From: an uncultured Collinsella sp. | GTDB lineage: Bacteria > Actinomycetota > Coriobacteriia > Coriobacteriales > Coriobacteriaceae | Assembly: GCA_900541015.1 (NCBI GenBank) | Contig: UQIB01000018.1 | Location: 1 to 50,516, forward strand | Reading direction: 5' to 3' | Length of the DNA: 50,516 nucleotides | Shown: in pieces, positions 25,396 through 34,102 of the stretch | Numbering within the stretch: the stretch's first letter is position 1 | Layout of the letters: the number at the start of each line of letters is the position of its first letter | The notes under the pieces: generated by a model | Seen by the model: the letters and a program-made list of their open reading frames with translations, nothing else | The model's database searches: none | What the model was told of the DNA's origin: nothing | Position numbers and translations under genes: made by a program

Positions 25396-26544
25396 ATGAG
25401 TAAGAAAGAATGCATCGCGATGCTCCTCGCAGGAGGACAGGGCAGCCGATTGGGGGCACTCACCCAAAAGATCGCCAAGCCGGCGGTTAGCTTTGGTGGC
25501 AAGTTCCGCATTATCGACTTCTCGCTCTCCAACTGCTCCAACTCGGGCATCGACACGGTGGGCGTTCTGACGCAGTATCGCCCCTATCTGCTGCATGCCT
25601 ACGTGGGCTCCGGCGAGGCGTGGGATCTGGACAGCCGTGACGGCGGCGTGTCGATCCTGCCGCCGTATGAGACGCAGACCGGCGGCGCCTGGTATGCGGG
25701 CACGGCAGACGCCATTACGCAGAACCTGGACTACATCAAGGCCAACGACCCCAAGTACGTCCTTATTCTTTCGGGCGATCACCTGTATCGCATGGACTAC
25801 CGCAAGATGCTCAAGACGCACATTGAGAACAACGCCGACCTCACGGTGAGCGTTATGCCCGTGCCTTGGGAGGAGGCCAGCCGCTTTGGCATCCTGACCA
25901 CCGACCCCGAGGACGGCCGTATCACCAAGTTCACCGAGAAGCCCGATAAGCCCGATTCGAACCTCGCGTCCATGGGCATCTACATCTTCTCGGCCGACGT
26001 GCTGATCGAGGCACTCGAGGAGGACGCTCTGGACCAGCGCTCGAGCCACGACTTTGGCAAGGACATCATCCCCAAGCTGCTCGGCGAGGGCAAGCGCCTG
26101 TACAGCTACGAGTTCCACGGCTTTTGGAAGGACGTCGGCACCATCGCCAGCTTCCACGAGACCTCGATGGACCTGCTGGGCAACAACCCCGAGTTCGATC
26201 TGTTTGACAAGCACTTCCCCATCATGTCCAACATCACCACGCGTCCGCCGCACTACATTGGTCCGGATGGTCGCTTGGACGACTGCCTGGTCTCCAACGG
26301 CTGCAAGATCTACGGCACCGCTCGCCACTCGATCCTTTCGACCGATGTCATCATCGAGGAGCGCGCCGTGGTCGAGGACTCCGTGCTGCTGCCGGGTGCG
26401 CACGTTAAGAGCGGCGCGCACATCTGCCGCGCTATTTTGGGCGAGAACTCCACGGTCGAAGAGGGCGTGAAGCTCGGCTCTGTCGATACCACCAAGGATA
26501 CGGCCGTCGTTGGAAATGACGTCGTTATCGGGAAGGGGGAATGA
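25396..26544 (+). CDS. glgC: Glucose-1-phosphate adenylyltransferase, GlgC subunit
   Basis: A 382-residue enzyme forming ADP-glucose from ATP and glucose-1-phosphate, the committed step of glycogen synthesis. The N-terminal nucleotidyltransferase motif LLAGGQGSRLGALT is intact. YAGTADAITQN near residue 97, the sugar-phosphate site FTEKP near 179 and FWKDVGT near 243 follow, with a C-terminal left-handed beta-helix. ATG 25396 has AGGAG six bases upstream. It lies four bases before glgD, and the two form the GlgC/GlgD pair known in Gram-positive bacteria. Confidence 0.95.
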   Translation: MSKKECIAMLLAGGQGSRLGALTQKIAKPAVSFGGKFRIIDFSLSNCSNSGIDTVGVLTQYRPYLLHAYVGSGEAWDLDSRDGGVSILPPYETQTGGAWYAGTADAITQNLDYIKANDPKYVLILSGDHLYRMDYRKMLKTHIENNADLTVSVMPVPWEEASRFGILTTDPEDGRITKFTEKPDKPDSNLASMGIYIFSADVLIEALEEDALDQRSSHDFGKDIIPKLLGEGKRLYSYEFHGFWKDVGTIASFHETSMDLLGNNPEFDLFDKHFPIMSNITTRPPHYIGPDGRLDDCLVSNGCKIYGTARHSILSTDVIIEERAVVEDSVLLPGAHVKSGAHICRAILGENSTVEEGVKLGSVDTTKDTAVVGNDVVIGKGE

Positions 26545-26548
26545 TCCG

Positions 26549-27676
26549 ATGATCAATCGCAAGGCCATCGGTTATATCACCGCTAACTACTCTTCGACCT
26601 ACGGCAGCGTGCTGCTCAAGGACCGCCCCATCGCGTCCGTCCCGTTTTTGGGTCGCTACCGCCTGATCGACTTCCCGCTGTCCAACATGATGAATGCCGG
26701 CATCAAGACCGTCGGTGTCGTCATGCCGGGCAACTATCGCTCGCTGATCGACCACGTGGGCTCGGGCAAGGACTGGGGCCTGGACCGCAAGAAGGGCGGC
26801 CTGTTTATGGTGCCCGGCAACGCGTATGGCACCACCAAGGGCGGCATGCGCTTCTTGCTGCGCGACATCATCTCCAACAAGACGCTGTTCCAGCGCTCGG
26901 ACAAGCCCTATGTTGTGATGATGGGCACCAACATCATCTTCAATATGGACCTCAACACCATCATCGACGCGCACGAGAACTCCGGTGCCCAGATGACCGT
27001 GGTGTACTGCAAGGCCACGCACAACGTCGATGACGAGACCAAACTCGAAATTAACGAGAACGGCCGCCTGACGGGCGTGAGCGCCGGCGTCGTGTACGGC
27101 GATAACGCCTCTATGGACTGCTGCATCGTCAACCGCGAGACGCTGCTCGAGATCATCGACCATTACCAAGCCGCCGACTATCTGGACCTGCTCGAGGCAC
27201 TCCAGGGCGACTTTGGCAACATCGACGTGTGCAGCTACGAGTACAAGGGCGAGGTCGTGGGCGTGTTTAGCGAGAAGTCGCTGTATCGCCGCAGCATGGA
27301 CCTGCTCGACCAGACCGTGGCCGACCAGCTCTTTGACCCCGAGCGCCCGATCCTGACCAAGGCTCACGACGTGCCGCCTTCGCGCTACGCGACCGGCAGC
27401 CACGCCTGCAACTCGATCATCTCGGCCGGCTGCATCATCAAGGGCACCGTGCGCAACTCGATCCTGTCGCGAGGCGTTGTGGTCGAGGAAGGCGCCTCGG
27501 TGACCAACTCGATCATCAACCAGAGCTGCATCATCAAGAGCGGCGCCCGCGTTGAGAACGCCATCCTGGACAAGAACAACGTGGTTCCCACCAACACCGA
27601 GCTTCGCGGCACGCCCGAGAACATCCTGGTGCTGGGCAAGGCTCCGTTAACTTCCGACACCACCATCGTACGTTAA
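26549..27676 (+). CDS. glgD: Glucose-1-phosphate adenylyltransferase, GlgD subunit
   Basis: A 375-residue homologue of GlgC in which the N-terminal GGxGxR nucleotide motif is replaced (ITANYSSTYGSVLLKDRP). That is characteristic of GlgD, which has little activity alone but stimulates GlgC in the heterotetramer. A nucleotidyltransferase-like fold and a C-terminal hexapeptide-repeat helix are retained. I start at ATG 26549, with AAGGGGGA eight bases upstream; the longer frame from 26510 overlaps glgC. It is tightly coupled to glgC. Confidence 0.93.
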   Translation: MINRKAIGYITANYSSTYGSVLLKDRPIASVPFLGRYRLIDFPLSNMMNAGIKTVGVVMPGNYRSLIDHVGSGKDWGLDRKKGGLFMVPGNAYGTTKGGMRFLLRDIISNKTLFQRSDKPYVVMMGTNIIFNMDLNTIIDAHENSGAQMTVVYCKATHNVDDETKLEINENGRLTGVSAGVVYGDNASMDCCIVNRETLLEIIDHYQAADYLDLLEALQGDFGNIDVCSYEYKGEVVGVFSEKSLYRRSMDLLDQTVADQLFDPERPILTKAHDVPPSRYATGSHACNSIISAGCIIKGTVRNSILSRGVVVEEGASVTNSIINQSCIIKSGARVENAILDKNNVVPTNTELRGTPENILVLGKAPLTSDTTIVR

Positions 27677-27708
27677 CGTTGGCACCGCAACATCGCTCGT
27701 AACATGTA

Positions 27709-27742
27709 GAATAGCCGCCCGGTTAGCGCCAGGCGGCTATTC
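27709..27742 (+). other. Hairpin between glgD and glgA
   Basis: An 11-bp perfect stem, GAATAGCCGCC (27709-27719) with GGCGGCTATTC (27732-27742), and a 12-nt loop. It has no T run. It lies 24 nt before the glgA start, so it may act as an attenuator or set the relative dose of glgA mRNA. Confidence 0.5.
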
Positions 27743-27766
27743 TCGAATAACAACATGGGAGACAAT

Positions 27767-30103
27767 ATGGCTGATTCCAGCAAAAAGATGCAGATCGTGT
27801 TTGCCTCGGCCGAGTGCGCGCCGTTTGTGAAGACCGGTGGCCTGGGCGACGTGGCGGGCTCGCTTCCTGCGGCGCTTGTGCGCGCCGGCGCCGAGGTCAT
27901 CGTGATGGTGCCCAAGTACGCCACCATCAAGGACGAGTACAAGGCGCAGATGGAGCACTTCTCCGACTTTTATGTGAGCCTGGGCTGGCGCAATGAATAC
28001 TGCGGGCTCGAGAAGCTCGAGCACGACGGCGTCACCTATATGTTCATCGACAACGAGCGCTACTTTGCGCGCGACTATCCGTACGGCTTCTTTGACGACG
28101 GCGAGCGTTTTGCGTTCTTCTCCAAGGCCATCACCGAAAGCCTGCAGCACCTGCCCGAGGGCTTTGAGTGCGACATCCTGCACTGCAATGACTGGCAGAC
28201 GGCACTGGCGCCCGTGTTCCTGCGCGAGTTCTACCAGGGCCTGCCGCTGTACGACCGCGTCAAGACCGTGTTCTCGATCCACAACGTGGCGTTCCAGGGC
28301 CAGTTTAGCGACACCGTGATGGAGGACATCCTGGGCGTGGCGCACATTCCGGCGGCCGCCTCGCAGCTGCGCTGCGACGCCTGCAGCATCAACTACATGC
28401 TGGGTGCGCTGCGCTATGCCGATGCAATCACCACGGTGAGCCCCACCTATGCCAACGAGATCCAGACGCCCGAGTTTGGCGAGGGCCTGGACGGCGTTCT
28501 GCGCGAGCGCTCCTATGCGCTGCAGGGCATCCTCAACGGCATTGACGTGGCGGGCTTTGACCCGGCGACCGACAAGCGCATTGCCGCAAACTACACGGTC
28601 GAAGACCGTTCCGGCAAGGCTGTATGCAAGGCAAAGCTGCAGGAAGAGCTGGGGCTCGAGGTTCGCGACGACCGCCCGCTTATGGTGATGGTCACGCGCC
28701 TGACGCGCCAGAAGGGCATGGACCTGGTCATGTACGCGCTCGACCGCATTTTGGCCGGCGGCGTTCAGGTGGCCGTGCTGGGCACCGGCGACCGCGACTA
28801 CGAGGACGGCCTGCGCTACTTCCAGGACAAGTACCCCGGCACCATGGCTGCGCGTATCGAGTTTGATCCGGCGCTGTCGCAGCGCATGTATGCCGCCGCC
28901 GACATGTTCCTGATGCCTTCGAAGTTTGAGCCCTGCGGCCTGTCGCAGATCATCGCCATGCGCTACGGCACCCTGCCCATCGTGCGCGAGACCGGTGGCC
29001 TGAAGGACACCGTGCAGCCGTACAACGAGTTTACCGGCGAGGGCACGGGCTTCTCGTTTAGCAACTTTAACGGCGACGAGATGGGCGACGCGGTGTTCCG
29101 CGCGGCGCGCCTGTTCTGGGACAACCGCGATGCCTGGAACCAGCTGGTCACGCAGGCCATGAGCCAAGACTTTAGCTGGACGCGCTCGGCCGACAAGTAT
29201 CTGGACCTGTACTTCTTTATGCATCCGGAGATCGAGCGCCCGGCGGCTGTTGTCGACGAGCCCGAGGCTGTGGCCGAGGAGGCTGCGGCCGAGCCCAAGG
29301 CTGAGTCGGTTGTTGAGGCACCCGCTGCTGCTGAGGAGCCCAAGGCTGAGGTGAAGGCTGAGGCAGCTCCCGAGGCTGAGGCTAAGCCGGCTGCAAAGCC
29401 TGCCGCCAAGAAGACCACGACGCGCAAGACGACGGCCAAGAAGGCTACGACAACCAAGGCCGCTGCCACCAAGACCGCCGCAGCAAAGACGACTGCCACC
29501 AAGACAACGACCACACGCAAGCGCACCACCGCAGCTGCCAAGAAGGCCGCCGAGGCCGAGGCTGCTCCCGAGGTAAAGGCCGAGGCCGCCGTCGAGGCCA
29601 AGCCGGCCGCTAAGGCTCCGGCCAAGACTGCAGCCAAGAAGACGACCGCGACCAAGAGCACGACCACCAAGAAGGCAACGGCTGCCAAGAAAACCACGGC
29701 AACGAAGTCGACGACAGCGAAGGCTGCCCCCAAGGCGGCCGCAAAGCCGGCGGCCAAGGTCGAGGAGACGCCTGCCGAGTCCAAGGTAGAGGCAACCGTC
29801 GAGGCCAAGCCTGCCGCCAAGACCACCACGCGCAAGCGCACGACGTCAGCCAAGAAGACCACGGCAAAGGCCGCAACTCCCAAGGCAGAGACTAAGCCCG
29901 CCGCTGCCAAGGAGGAGCCCAAGGCCGAGGTAAAGGCCAAGCCGGCGGCGAAGGCCGCCGAGGTCAAGGCCGCCCCGAAGGCAGAGGCTAAGCCCGAGCC
30001 CGCCAAGGAGACCCCGGTCTCCCCCGCCGCTCCGGCAGCGGAAAAGGCCCCGTCCAAGAAGACGTCCGTCCGCAAGGCAACGGCCACCCGCAAGCGCCGC
30101 TAG
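27767..30103 (+). CDS. glgA: Glycogen synthase with long basic tail
   Basis: A 778-residue protein. It adds glucose from ADP-glucose to glycogen. The GT5 catalytic part takes up residues ~1-485: KTGGLGDVAGSLPAAL near 24 (ADP-glucose site), HCNDWQTALAPVF near 142 and FLMPSKFEPCGLSQII near 382. Ordinary GlgA ends there. A further ~290 residues consist almost only of Ala, Lys, Thr, Pro, Glu and Arg in units like AAKPAAK and KKTTATK. The tail is acidic at first, then strongly basic, ends in RKRR, and resembles histone H1-like bacterial tails. I start at ATG 27767, which has GGGAG five bases upstream. Confidence 0.95.
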   Translation: MADSSKKMQIVFASAECAPFVKTGGLGDVAGSLPAALVRAGAEVIVMVPKYATIKDEYKAQMEHFSDFYVSLGWRNEYCGLEKLEHDGVTYMFIDNERYFARDYPYGFFDDGERFAFFSKAITESLQHLPEGFECDILHCNDWQTALAPVFLREFYQGLPLYDRVKTVFSIHNVAFQGQFSDTVMEDILGVAHIPAAASQLRCDACSINYMLGALRYADAITTVSPTYANEIQTPEFGEGLDGVLRERSYALQGILNGIDVAGFDPATDKRIAANYTVEDRSGKAVCKAKLQEELGLEVRDDRPLMVMVTRLTRQKGMDLVMYALDRILAGGVQVAVLGTGDRDYEDGLRYFQDKYPGTMAARIEFDPALSQRMYAAADMFLMPSKFEPCGLSQIIAMRYGTLPIVRETGGLKDTVQPYNEFTGEGTGFSFSNFNGDEMGDAVFRAARLFWDNRDAWNQLVTQAMSQDFSWTRSADKYLDLYFFMHPEIERPAAVVDEPEAVAEEAAAEPKAESVVEAPAAAEEPKAEVKAEAAPEAEAKPAAKPAAKKTTTRKTTAKKATTTKAAATKTAAAKTTATKTTTTRKRTTAAAKKAAEAEAAPEVKAEAAVEAKPAAKAPAKTAAKKTTATKSTTTKKATAAKKTTATKSTTAKAAPKAAAKPAAKVEETPAESKVEATVEAKPAAKTTTRKRTTSAKKTTAKAATPKAETKPAAAKEEPKAEVKAKPAAKAAEVKAAPKAEAKPEPAKETPVSPAAPAAEKAPSKKTSVRKATATRKRR

Positions 30104-30134
30104 TCCGGACGATCCACAACCTAATCGTCAATAA

Positions 30135-30172
30135 ACAAGGGGTGTCGTTCAGCGCGACACCCCTTGTTCTAT
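30135..30172 (+). terminator. Intrinsic terminator after glgA
   Basis: A 13-bp perfect stem, ACAAGGGGTGTCG (30135-30147) with CGACACCCCTTGT (30155-30167), and a seven-base loop, followed by a T-rich stretch. It separates glgB-A from the GH13-GH77 gene. Confidence 0.9.
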
Positions 30173-30318
30173 ATATGAGGTAAAACGATTTTCTAGCACA
30201 ACCGTTCGCCGATAATGAGCGGCTGTAGTTTATACAACTAAAGTGCAACGATATACTTAAGTACTGTGCGTTAAGCCCATGGCCTGCTGGCCATGACAGT
30301 ATAGAACTGGACCGTACT

Positions 30319-33300
30319 ATGAGATTGATTCACAACAGCCGCCTACCGCAGTTTCGCACTCCGTTTGGCGCTGTGACCACTGGAACTTCCGTTGCACTCT
30401 CGGTGATTTTGGAGGATGCCGATCCCAACCAGGCAACACTCACCCTGCGTACCTGGGTCGATGAAGTCGGCGAGACCCTGATCCCGATGGAACACGAGGG
30501 CGATGGCATTTTTACCGGCGAGCTCAAATGCGATGAACCGTGTCTTGTGTGGTACAGCTTTATATGCAATATCGAGGGCCAGCCCGAGGTTCGCCTGGGC
30601 GCGCCGCAAGGCCGCACCGGCGGCGAGGGCGTAACCTACGACTACGCCGAGGTGCCGTCCTTCCAGATTACCGTCTACAAGCACCGCGAGAACCGCCCCA
30701 CCTGGTACGAGCGCGGCATGGTCTACCAAATCTTCCCCGACCGCTACGCCCGTGACGAGCATTGGCGCGAGCGCACAATGGCCCAACTCGAAAAACCGCG
30801 CAAGGGCATTCAGCGCCGGATGGTCGAGGACTGGAACGAGCCGCCCGTGTACGAGCGCGCCGAAGACGGCTCCATCAAGACCTGGGACTTCTACGGCGGC
30901 TCGCTCAAGGGCATCCAGGAAGACCTGCCCCGCATCGCCGAGCTGGGCTTTACGGCCATCTACCTCAACCCCATCTTTGAAGCCGCGAGCAACCACCGCT
31001 ACGACACGGCCGACTACACCAAGATCGATCCGATCCTGGGCACTGAGCAGGACTTTACCGAGCTGTGCGAGGCAGCCGAGAAGCTGGGCATCTCAATCAT
31101 CCTGGACGGCGTCTTCAACCACACGGGCGACGACTCGATCTATTTCAACCGCTACGGCAACTACCCCGGCGTGGGTGCCTGGCAGAGCGAGGATTCTCCG
31201 TGGCGCGATGCGTTTACCTTCCACGAGGACGGCTCGTACGACTGCTGGTGGGGCGTGGGCAACATGCCGGCCATCAACGAGAAGTCCGAGCTGGTGCGCG
31301 AGAGGCTCCTGGGCAAGGACGGCGTGATCCGCAAATGGCTGCGCGCCGGTGCCCATGGTTGGCGCCTAGATGTCGCCGACGAGCTTTCCGATGACTTCCT
31401 GACCGAGATCAAAAAGGCCGTGGTCGCCGAGAAGCCTGACGCACTGCTGCTCGGCGAGGTCTGGGAAGATGCCTCCAACAAGATTAGCTACGGCCATCTG
31501 CGCCGCTACCTGCAGGGCTCCGAGCTCGACTCCGCTATGGATTACCCCTTCCGCGACATGGTCATCGGCTTTTTGATGGGCTACAAGAACGCCTACGAGG
31601 CCGCCGAGGACATCGAGACCCTGCGCGAGAACTACCCGAGCGAGGCATTGTCCTGCGCGCTCAATCTGCTTTCGAGCCACGACCGTCCACGCATCATCTC
31701 GGTGCTCGGCGGCGGCCCCGACGAGTCGCAGCTGCCCGAGAGCGAGCGCAGCAAATGGCGCCTGGACGAGAACGCGATGGGTCTGGCCAAGAGCCGCTTT
31801 TGGCTCGCCACGCTCATGCAGATGACCTTCCCGGGCGTGCCTTCGATCTATTACGGCGACGAGTACGGCTTGGAAGGCCTTACCGATCCGGGCAACCGCC
31901 GCACGCTGCCCATGAAGGAAGACCTGCACGACTTCGATACGCTGGCTATTGTCAAGAACGCCTCGGCCGTACGCCGCGCGCTGCCGTTTATGATCGATGG
32001 CGAAATCAAGGCCTTCGCACTCAATGATGAGGTGCTGGCATACAACCGCACGGGCAAGGACGGCGAGTCGGCAACGGTCATCATCAACCGCAGCCTGCGC
32101 AATTCACACCGCGTGACGATTCCGGCGCTCGACGAATGTGCGAGTGACGTGATCAGCGGTCATGAGTGCGAGATCCACAACGGTACGGTCACGCTCGATC
32201 TGTATCCGCTGGGCTCGTCGATCATCTATCACCATGCCGAGCAGCGCCTGCAGGAACCGCTCGATCACGGTGCGGGTGTTGTGTGCCATATCACATCGGT
32301 GCCGACCGACGACGGCAAGCCCGGTACGATCGGCGCGCCCACGCGTCGCTTTATCGACCATCTGGCCGCCATGGGCATGCGCTACTGGCAGGTTCTCCCC
32401 GTCAACCCCACGGACTATTTCCGCTCCCCTTACGCCGGTCCTTCGGCCTTTGCGGGCAATATCGACCTGCTGCCCGAGAGCCAAGAGGAGCTGGCCGCCG
32501 ACTTTGAAACCTGGAAGGCCCGCGGTGGCGAAGATGCCGATCCGTTGTACACCGCGTTTAAACATCGCAATGCTGATTGGCTCGAGAAGTACTGCGTCTA
32601 CATGGCCGTCAAGAAATACTTTGAGGGCGAGTCGCGCCACGATTGGCCGGCAGATGTTGCGCACTACAACGAGCACCTGATTGACGACAAGCGTTTCCAC
32701 GACGAGTCAGAGCTGCAGGCGTACATGCAGTACCGCTTTGACCTGGCCTGGTGCGAGCTCATGAACTACGCGCACAAGAAGGGCATCGAGGTTATCGGCG
32801 ATATCCCGATGTATGTCTCGGACGATTCGGCCGACGCGTGGAGCGAACCCGAGAACTTCTGGCTGTCCGATACCGGCAAGGCGATTGAGATTTCCGGCGC
32901 GCCGCCCGACAACTTTGCGCCCGAGGGCCAGATGTGGGGCAACCCGACCTTCCGCTGGGACCACATGAGGGAGAACGGCTATCGCTGGTGGATGGATCGC
33001 CTGCGCCGCGCGTTCTCGCTCTACGACCGCGTGCGCCTGGATCACTTCCTGGGATTCCACAGCTACTTTAGCATTCCCGCGGGTAAGATCTGCGCCGACG
33101 GGCGTTGGCTGGCAGGCCCGGGCAAGGACCTGTTCCAGACCGCCTATGACGAGCTGGGGCCACTCAACTTTATTGCCGAGGATCTGGGCTACCTGACGCC
33201 CGGTGTTCGCGCCATGGCTTCGACCTGCGGCTTCCCCGGCATGGACGTGCTGGAGTTTAGCGACTATGACGTCCGTTGCGGCGTGCACCCCACGCCTGGC

Positions 33301-33615
33301 AAGATCCTGTACACCTCGACGCACGACACGTCGACGTTGGCCGGGTGGTGCACGCGTTCCTTTGCGGGCGGCGACGAGCCGAGCGGTGTTGAGGTGGCGG
33401 CCAAGCTGATGGGCGACGCGCTGGCAAGCGACGCTCCCCTCGTAATGATGCCGCTGCAGGATGTCCTGGGGCTGGGCGACGACGCGCGCATGAACGTACC
33501 GGGCGTCGCAACGGGCAACTGGACTTGGCAGGCTGACGAGGCCGACGTTGCGGCCGCCGAGGACAAAACCGCACAGCTCCTGCGCAACAACCATAGATTC
33601 TGGGGCGAAGCGTGA
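30319..33615 (+). CDS. GH13 amylase / GH77 4-alpha-glucanotransferase fusion
   Basis: A 1098-residue bifunctional protein. Residues 1-125 look like a neopullulanase-type N-terminal domain (CBM34-like). The GH13 barrel follows: GMVYQIFPDRYARDE near 135, WRLDVADE near 349 (nucleophile Asp), GEVWED near 380 (acid/base Glu) and SSHDRPR near 453. From ~640 a complete MalQ-like GH77 domain starts (HITSVPTDDG, QVLPVNPT), with GDIPMYVSDDSADAW near 826, RLDHFLG near 907 (nucleophile), AEDLGYL near 953 (acid/base) and STHDTSTLAG near 1000. All catalytic residues are present in both halves. The GH13 half probably hydrolyses or debranches maltodextrin and the GH77 half disproportionates the products. ATG 30319 has a weak Shine-Dalgarno. 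It has its own upstream region with a GGTAAAAC half-site. Confidence 0.92.
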   Translation: MRLIHNSRLPQFRTPFGAVTTGTSVALSVILEDADPNQATLTLRTWVDEVGETLIPMEHEGDGIFTGELKCDEPCLVWYSFICNIEGQPEVRLGAPQGRTGGEGVTYDYAEVPSFQITVYKHRENRPTWYERGMVYQIFPDRYARDEHWRERTMAQLEKPRKGIQRRMVEDWNEPPVYERAEDGSIKTWDFYGGSLKGIQEDLPRIAELGFTAIYLNPIFEAASNHRYDTADYTKIDPILGTEQDFTELCEAAEKLGISIILDGVFNHTGDDSIYFNRYGNYPGVGAWQSEDSPWRDAFTFHEDGSYDCWWGVGNMPAINEKSELVRERLLGKDGVIRKWLRAGAHGWRLDVADELSDDFLTEIKKAVVAEKPDALLLGEVWEDASNKISYGHLRRYLQGSELDSAMDYPFRDMVIGFLMGYKNAYEAAEDIETLRENYPSEALSCALNLLSSHDRPRIISVLGGGPDESQLPESERSKWRLDENAMGLAKSRFWLATLMQMTFPGVPSIYYGDEYGLEGLTDPGNRRTLPMKEDLHDFDTLAIVKNASAVRRALPFMIDGEIKAFALNDEVLAYNRTGKDGESATVIINRSLRNSHRVTIPALDECASDVISGHECEIHNGTVTLDLYPLGSSIIYHHAEQRLQEPLDHGAGVVCHITSVPTDDGKPGTIGAPTRRFIDHLAAMGMRYWQVLPVNPTDYFRSPYAGPSAFAGNIDLLPESQEELAADFETWKARGGEDADPLYTAFKHRNADWLEKYCVYMAVKKYFEGESRHDWPADVAHYNEHLIDDKRFHDESELQAYMQYRFDLAWCELMNYAHKKGIEVIGDIPMYVSDDSADAWSEPENFWLSDTGKAIEISGAPPDNFAPEGQMWGNPTFRWDHMRENGYRWWMDRLRRAFSLYDRVRLDHFLGFHSYFSIPAGKICADGRWLAGPGKDLFQTAYDELGPLNFIAEDLGYLTPGVRAMASTCGFPGMDVLEFSDYDVRCGVHPTPGKILYTSTHDTSTLAGWCTRSFAGGDEPSGVEVAAKLMGDALASDAPLVMMPLQDVLGLGDDARMNVPGVATGNWTWQADEADVAAAEDKTAQLLRNNHRFWGEA

Positions 33616-33655
33616 TAAAACCCCCGATATAGGGTACAGTTACAGACGTTTGAAT

Positions 33656-33684
33656 TTTTGCGGGCAGAGTAATCTGCCCGCTTT
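33656..33684. terminator. Terminator after the GH13-GH77 gene
   Basis: GCGGGCAGA (33660-33668) pairs with TCTGCCCGC (33673-33681) around a four-base loop, with T on the plus strand after it and T5 before it. It lies 45 nt past the fusion gene and just ahead of the FmdB gene. Confidence 0.75.
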
Positions 33685-33703
33685 GTGCTGAAAAGGAAGT
33701 ATT

Positions 33704-33940
33704 ATGGCGCGCTACGATTACAAGTGCTCGAGCTGCGGCAACGTGTTTGAGGTTGAGCATCCCATGTCCGAGACTCCCGAGGTCGTGTGCCCGAGCTGCG
33801 GTGCCCCGGCGGCCAAGACGTTCTCGGCCAGCGGCATTAAATTTGAGGGTAGCGGTTTCTACAACACCGACCAGCGAAGCGGCGGCTCCAGCACCAGCGC
33901 CACGAGTGGCTGCTGCGCCAACTGCCCGCATAACCACTAG
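33704..33940 (+). CDS. FmdB-family zinc ribbon protein
   Basis: A 78-residue protein. The N-terminus ARYDYKCSSCGNVFEV and the second pair VCPSCGAPA form the CxxC...CxxC zinc ribbon of the FmdB/CxxC_CXXC_SSSS family. A Ser/Gly-rich stretch and an unusual Cys/His end (CCANCPHNH) follow. Function is unknown for most of the family; nucleic-acid or regulatory roles are suggested. ATG 33704 has AAGGA upstream. It is a single gene between two terminators. Confidence 0.88.
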   Translation: MARYDYKCSSCGNVFEVEHPMSETPEVVCPSCGAPAAKTFSASGIKFEGSGFYNTDQRSGGSSTSATSGCCANCPHNH

Positions 33941-33949
33941 GAACCAAAC

Positions 33950-33987
33950 AGCCCCGCGACCGACACCGATCGCGGGGCTATTTCTTT
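33950..33987 (+). terminator. Intrinsic terminator after the FmdB gene
   Basis: A ten-base perfect stem, AGCCCCGCGA (33950-33959) with TCGCGGGGCT (33970-33979), and a ten-base loop, followed by ATTTCTTT. Confidence 0.88.
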
Positions 33988-34027
33988 GCGCTATAGGTGG
34001 CTAATTATCTACCCAGGTTTCCTTATG

Positions 34028-34094
34028 AGTTGCGGTGAAATAGGGACTGTTTGGCGGGTTGAAACCGCTATTCAATCCCTATTTCACCGCAACT
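34028..34094. repeat. Palindromic element, GTTGCGGTGAA family
   Basis: A 19-bp perfect inverted repeat, AGTTGCGGTGAAATAGGGA (34028-34046) with its complement at 34076-34094, and a 29-nt centre. The outer 12 bases recur in the same inverted layout at 50247-50313. It ends nine bases past the rsmB stop and may double as its terminator. Confidence 0.8.
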
Positions 34095-34102
34095 TAGTAG
34101 AG

